This document shows positions 29,098-32,353 of a stretch of DNA of 32,353 bases, in pieces. Source of the DNA: Deltaproteobacteria bacterium UBA2385. GTDB lineage: Bacteria > Myxococcota_A > UBA796 > UBA2385. Each line of letters starts with the position of its first letter. Position 1 is the first letter of the stretch. The notes under the pieces were generated by a model that saw only the letters and a program-made list of their open reading frames with translations, made no database searches and was not told the DNA's origin. The stretch is from contig DDSR01000200.1 in assembly GCA_002343455.1 (NCBI GenBank), positions 17,372 to 49,724 on the forward strand. Direction: 5' to 3'. The position numbers and the translations under genes are program-made.

Positions 29098-30516
29098 ATG
29101 AGCTTGCGAACCCTCGGTGTACTGCTGGCCCTTGGCGCGCTCGGCGCCTGCGATGCCCCCGACAAGGACCCGGCCGAGGGCCTGATCCGGGGCGCGCGCG
29201 CCCAGCTGCACCCCGACCAGGGCAGCATCGTCGTGGTGGAGTGGGCCCAGCAGGAGCCGACCGAGTGGAGCTGGGTCGAGTACAGCGTCGACCCGGAGGA
29301 GTGGCGGCAGACCCCCCCGATCGCCGGGACCGAGGGCGAGCACCGCCAGCTCATCGTCGGCCTGCCCTACCAGGGCGAGATCAGCTGGCGGGTGGTGGCC
29401 GCACAGGGCGACGAGACCACCTCCTCCGAGACCTCCTCGATCCAGACGGCCGACCTGCCCCGGCGCCTGCCCCCCACCCAGGTCGACCTGGGCGATCCGG
29501 CCGCCTGGCAGCCGGGGGCCGACTTCCTGTTCACCAGCGTCTCCCACCGCAGCCCCTTCAAGGGAGACTCACGCTTCTGGCTGGTGATCCTGGACCGCAA
29601 GGGCCGCTACGTCTGGGCCCAGGAGGGACAGGACGACGTCTGGACCCTCTTCGCCCGCCCCAGCAAGGACGGGCGGGCCATCCTCTGGGACCAGCCCTAC
29701 TTCTGGGCGCTGAGCGACAACGAGCTGAGCCAGGTCCATCGCCAGCGGCTGGACGGCACCGTCGAGCGCAGCTGGTCGACCCCCGGGCTGCACCACTCCT
29801 TCGACGAGATCGACGCCGAGACCATCCTCTTCAGCGGGGTCGAGAGCGGCACCGATCGGGTGCTGATCGCCGAGGGCGAGGAGCCCGCCCGCGTGATCTG
29901 GGACTGCCAGACCTGGCTGGTCGCCGAGGACCTGCAAGACCCCGAGAACAGCCACAGCTGCGGCGCCAACGCCCTCTCCTGGCACGAAGCCACCGACCAG
30001 ATTGTGCTCAGCCTCTTCTCCAGCGAGGCGGTGCTCTCGATCGACCGCCAGAGCGCCGAGGTCCTCTGGTTCGCCGAGCCCGCCCGCGGCTTGGGGCTGC
30101 CCGTCGACCCCCCCTGGGCCTGGCAGCACGACGCCCACCTGCTGGACGAGGGCAGCCTGCTGCTCTTCAGCGGCATCCGCGACGAGGGGGGCGGCATCGG
30201 CGACGACCTGAGCGGCTCGGCGGTCTACCAGTACCGCCTGGACCCGGAGGACGGCGGGCTGGAGCTGGAGTGGAGCCTGCCATCGGACGAGTGGGTCTCC
30301 AATCTGAAGGGCGGGGCCAGCCGGCTGGCCAACGGCAACACCCTGGTCAACTACGGCGATCTGGGTGGGGTGCGCGAATTCGATGCCCAGGGCGGCATCG
30401 TCTGGGAGCTGACTTTCGACACCGCGCCGGACGCCGAGCGCCGCGAGCACTGGGTCGGCCGCACCACCTTCATCGAGGATCTGTACGCCATGACCGAGGC
30501 AGCCTCCACTCCATGA
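29098..30516 (+). CDS. Arylsulfotransferase (ASST)-like beta-propeller lipoprotein
   Basis: 472 aa from the ATG at 29098. The signal MSLRTLGVLLALGALGAC places lipobox Cys18. Residues of about 30-110 form a beta-sandwich/fibronectin-like domain (IVVVEWAQQEPTEWSWVEYSV). From about 130 on, repeated beta blades fit the ASST propeller: LVILDRKGRYVWAQEG, PGLHHSFDEIDAETILF (about 228-244), CGANALSWHEATDQIVLS (about 288-305), AWQHDAHLLDEGSLLLFSG (about 341-359) and GGASRLANGNTLVNYG...VREFDAQGGIVWEL near the end. The spaced His residues correspond to candidates for the catalytic and substrate-binding histidines of ASST, but the assignment of each is uncertain. It would act in the periplasm or at the surface. 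Its stop overlaps the start of the next gene as ATGA. Confidence 0.8.
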   Translation: MSLRTLGVLLALGALGACDAPDKDPAEGLIRGARAQLHPDQGSIVVVEWAQQEPTEWSWVEYSVDPEEWRQTPPIAGTEGEHRQLIVGLPYQGEISWRVVAAQGDETTSSETSSIQTADLPRRLPPTQVDLGDPAAWQPGADFLFTSVSHRSPFKGDSRFWLVILDRKGRYVWAQEGQDDVWTLFARPSKDGRAILWDQPYFWALSDNELSQVHRQRLDGTVERSWSTPGLHHSFDEIDAETILFSGVESGTDRVLIAEGEEPARVIWDCQTWLVAEDLQDPENSHSCGANALSWHEATDQIVLSLFSSEAVLSIDRQSAEVLWFAEPARGLGLPVDPPWAWQHDAHLLDEGSLLLFSGIRDEGGGIGDDLSGSAVYQYRLDPEDGGLELEWSLPSDEWVSNLKGGASRLANGNTLVNYGDLGGVREFDAQGGIVWELTFDTAPDAERREHWVGRTTFIEDLYAMTEAASTP

Positions 30517-31376
30517 TCCGCCCCGCTGGAATAGCCGTCGACGCCGTCAGCCAGGCCGGGGTCGAGACCTGCATCCAGCTGCCCGAGCTGGGGCTGTGCT
30601 TCGACATGGGTGTCTGTCCACGCAACGCCGTCCGACTGTCCAAGGTGCTCTTCACCCACGCCCACGTCGACCATATGGCGGGCGTGATCCACCACTGCGC
30701 CACCCGGCGCATGCTCGGCATGAAGCCGCCGACCTACGTGATGCCCGAGCGCAACGTGCCCGCCTTCCACCGGATGCTCGACGCCTGGCGCGAGCTGGAC
30801 GGGGGCGGCATGGAGTGCGAGGTGCGGGGCCTGCCCGCCGGCGAGTCCTACAGCATCGGGCCCAACCTGCGCGCCCAGGCCTACGCCACGCCGCACCGGG
30901 TCGTCTCGCAGGGCTACGTCCTGATGCAGCGACGCCAGCACCTCCGCCCCGCGTACGCGCAGCTCCCCGAGCTGGAGATCCGCGAGCTGCGCCAGCGCGG
31001 CGTCGAGGTCAGCGAGCCCTACGAGGTGCCCCTGGTCGCCTTCACCGGCGACAGCCGGGTCGACATCCTCGACAGCGCCCCGGTCTTCCGCGAGGCCAGG
31101 CTGCTGATCATGGAGGTGACCTTCCTCGACGATCGGGTCGACGTCGCGCGCACCCGCGAGAAGGGCCACATCCACCTCGACGAGGTCCTGGAGCGCGCCG
31201 ATCGTTTCGAGAACGAGGCGATCCTCTTCACCCACCTCTCCGCCCGCTACGGTCCGGGCGAGGCGGTCGAGCTGCTGCGCAAGCGCCTGCCGCCTTCGCT
31301 GCGGGAGCGGGTCTGGAGCCTGTCCGGCCCGGGGCCGGTGACGGCTACTCGTACAGATCCAGGATCGCCCGGTTGA
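30513..31376 (+). CDS. RNase Z-like metallo-beta-lactamase-fold hydrolase
   Basis: 287 aa. The ATG at 30513 overlaps the preceding stop (ATGA), indicating coupled translation. The metal-binding motif is FTHAHVDHMAG (H49, H51, D53, H54). Other ligands are expected at His128 (TPHRV), Asp180 (FTGDSR) and His241 (FTHLSARY). GDSR and the HLSARY segment resemble RNase Z/ElaC-type enzymes more than lactamases, and GHIHLDE (about 218-224) is the conserved late motif of that group. The lack of a signal peptide puts it in the cytoplasm, unlike its exported partner. Relatives include short tRNase Z-like proteins of uncertain substrate. The real substrate may be an ester or phosphodiester rather than tRNA. 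The 3' end overlaps the convergent hydrolase gene by 32 nt. Confidence 0.82.
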   Translation: MIRPAGIAVDAVSQAGVETCIQLPELGLCFDMGVCPRNAVRLSKVLFTHAHVDHMAGVIHHCATRRMLGMKPPTYVMPERNVPAFHRMLDAWRELDGGGMECEVRGLPAGESYSIGPNLRAQAYATPHRVVSQGYVLMQRRQHLRPAYAQLPELEIRELRQRGVEVSEPYEVPLVAFTGDSRVDILDSAPVFREARLLIMEVTFLDDRVDVARTREKGHIHLDEVLERADRFENEAILFTHLSARYGPGEAVELLRKRLPPSLRERVWSLSGPGPVTATRTDPGSPG

Positions 31377-32241
31377 TGCCCGAAGACTCGGGATCGAGGC
31401 CCTCGCGGATCGCGTTGTCGCGCACATAGCCGGCGGTGATCTCCTGTGAGACGACCTCGACCTCGTTGTACCGGAGCTCAGGGGCCTGCGAGGCCGCCTT
31501 CAGCATGGCGGCGGCGTGGGCGGTGCGCCCGCCCAGCGCGTGGTCGGGGAGGCCCTGGAAGCGGTGGTAGGGGCGCTGCACTCCGACCACGAGCTGGGCG
31601 GGCTCCCGCTCGGCCCACCAGGCCAGGGCCTCCACGGGATCCTCCGGGCTGAGCCCGGCGAAGGTCTCCTGGTTGGAGGAGGGCGCGTAGAGCAGGTCCT
31701 CGGCGAGGTAGCCGGGGCTCTCGTAGTCGACCCAGCCGCGGACCTGGAGGTCGCCATGGCGACCCAGGGCGCCCGCCGCCAGCGCCCCGGCGAAGGAGCG
31801 CGAGGAGAGGACCACGGCGTCGGGATCGACCTGCTCCTGCGAGGCGACCCAGCGCAGCAGCGCGGCCACGTCGTCCTGCCCGGCGTAGCCGTTGGCGTCC
31901 TCCTCCCCATCGCTCTCGCCCCTCCCGCGCGGGTCCAGGCTGAGCACGGCCAGCCCGTGGTCGACCAGCACATCGCCCTGCGCCCCTTGAATCACCCGCT
32001 CGCCGCCCTCGAAGCCCGGGGGGAGGACGACGACCGCGCCATGGCAGTCCAGGCCTCGCGGCCAGCGGGCGCGGATCTTGAGGCGCAGCTCGGGCTCCAC
32101 CTCCAGCCAGAGCTCTTCGTCCCGCTCGCCCGAGGCGCTGCCTTCGGCGGGAGCGGAGGCGCTGCATCCGCTGCCCGGCCACTGCCCGGGCGGCTGCTCG
32201 ACCGAAACACAACCATGGGCGAGGAGGAGCGCGAGCAGCAC
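31345..32241 (-). CDS. Alpha/beta-hydrolase-fold lipoprotein
   Basis: 298 aa from the GTG at 32241. The N-terminus MLLALLLAHGC has a putative lipobox Cys11, followed by a Gly/Ser/Ala-rich linker. The fold is shown by AVVVLPPGFEGGERVI (oxyanion-hole strand), LAVLSLDPRGRGESDGEE (about 95-112) and VDPDAVVLSSRSFAGALAAGAL (about 138-159). The last is the nucleophile elbow, in which the usual GxSxG is SRSFA, so Ser in the middle is the candidate nucleophile. Late candidates for the acid and His are less clear. It is probably an esterase or peptidase-like hydrolase at the envelope. No Shine-Dalgarno sequence precedes the GTG; TACCGT (extended TGCTACCGT) lies 6 nt upstream, so the mRNA may be leaderless. 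The 3' end overlaps the convergent RNase Z-like gene by 32 nt. Confidence 0.75.
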   Translation of the reverse strand: MLLALLLAHGCVSVEQPPGQWPGSGCSASAPAEGSASGERDEELWLEVEPELRLKIRARWPRGLDCHGAVVVLPPGFEGGERVIQGAQGDVLVDHGLAVLSLDPRGRGESDGEEDANGYAGQDDVAALLRWVASQEQVDPDAVVLSSRSFAGALAAGALGRHGDLQVRGWVDYESPGYLAEDLLYAPSSNQETFAGLSPEDPVEALAWWAEREPAQLVVGVQRPYHRFQGLPDHALGGRTAHAAAMLKAASQAPELRYNEVEVVSQEITAGYVRDNAIREGLDPESSGINRAILDLYE

Positions 32242-32297
32242 CCCGACACGGTAGCATCGGATGGTTCCCCATGGCGCTGAGGCACCTCCACAGGACC

Positions 32298-32353
32298 ATG
32301 AAAAAACGCAGCTCCCTGGCGCCTCGGCGACATGGGGGACGCGGGGGTTGGGG
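32298..32353 (+). CDS. Possible start of a gene cut by the window end
   Basis: An ATG at 32298 opens a frame that is still open at the last base (MKKRSSLAPRRHGGRGGWG). AGGA lies 3 nt before the ATG, which is close for a ribosome-binding site. A basic N-terminus would suit a signal peptide, but no hydrophobic region is reached. It would be divergent from the hydrolase at 31345-32241 with a 56-nt gap. The evidence is weak. Confidence 0.2.
   Translation, partial: MKKRSSLAPRRHGGRGGW

Overview
The window is about 32 kb of very GC-rich, densely packed DNA (roughly 70% GC by eye). It has no rRNA, tRNA or CRISPR that I can see. The content fits a myxobacterium-like organism (Myxococcota or a related delta-proteobacterial lineage, quite possibly an uncultured one). 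The reasons are three secreted proteins with AgmX/PglI C-terminal-type domains, a very high share of lipoproteins and other exported proteins, Asp-Thr-Gly linkers after lipidated cysteines, and Lcl/DUF1566, NOTUM/pectinacetylesterase-like and arylsulfotransferase-like lipoproteins. This is an inference from gene content; no phylogenetic marker is present.

Layout. 1-2238 (minus): a three-gene operon of two Get3/ArsA-like ATPases and a small membrane protein cut by the window edge, every junction a 4-nt ATGA overlap. 2303-3973 (minus): a Rossmann-fold dehydrogenase-like enzyme. 4018-5250: a SUMF1/FGE-fold lipoprotein gene flanked by two direct copies of a 163-bp element with 28-bp terminal inverted repeats. 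5320-6606: a membrane-anchored LuxR-type regulator convergent with a cytochrome b561. 6656-6749: a hairpin plus direct repeats. 6765-11523 (minus): an exported M16 peptidase, a two-domain DUF1566 lipoprotein and a small lipoprotein. 11668-13457 (plus): a small lipoprotein and a Tat-exported purple-acid-phosphatase-like lipoprotein. 13481-15879 (minus): a coupled pair, a hexapeptide-repeat plus barrel-like protein and a Glu-rich lipoprotein. 15960-18190 (minus): an APH-like kinase coupled to a Gfo/Idh/MocA oxidoreductase.

18230-19270 holds a small exported protein whose stop codon lies in the end of a 201-bp inverted-repeat element, followed by about 400 bp of gene debris. 19271-21618: two AgmX-type proteins and a TPR lipoprotein. 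21671-25665 (minus): an operon reading TetR regulator, UDP-glycosyltransferase, NOTUM-like esterase, and a broken ketopantoate reductase that ends in a perfect CTAG-rich palindrome. 25712-32241: a third AgmX-type lipoprotein, a membrane-fused spermidine-synthase-like protein, a hypothetical protein, an arylsulfotransferase-like lipoprotein coupled to an RNase Z-like metallo-hydrolase, and an alpha/beta-hydrolase lipoprotein.

Two gene-expression patterns recur and are the most interesting general signals. First, genes lacking a Shine-Dalgarno sequence tend to have a TAnnnT box 5-8 nt before the start codon, which points to leaderless mRNAs. Two divergent gene pairs share exactly the same 39-nt geometry with back-to-back boxes. 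Second, several exported proteins with well-supported starts have ultra-short, uncharged signal sequences, with the lipobox Cys at residue 8-11.
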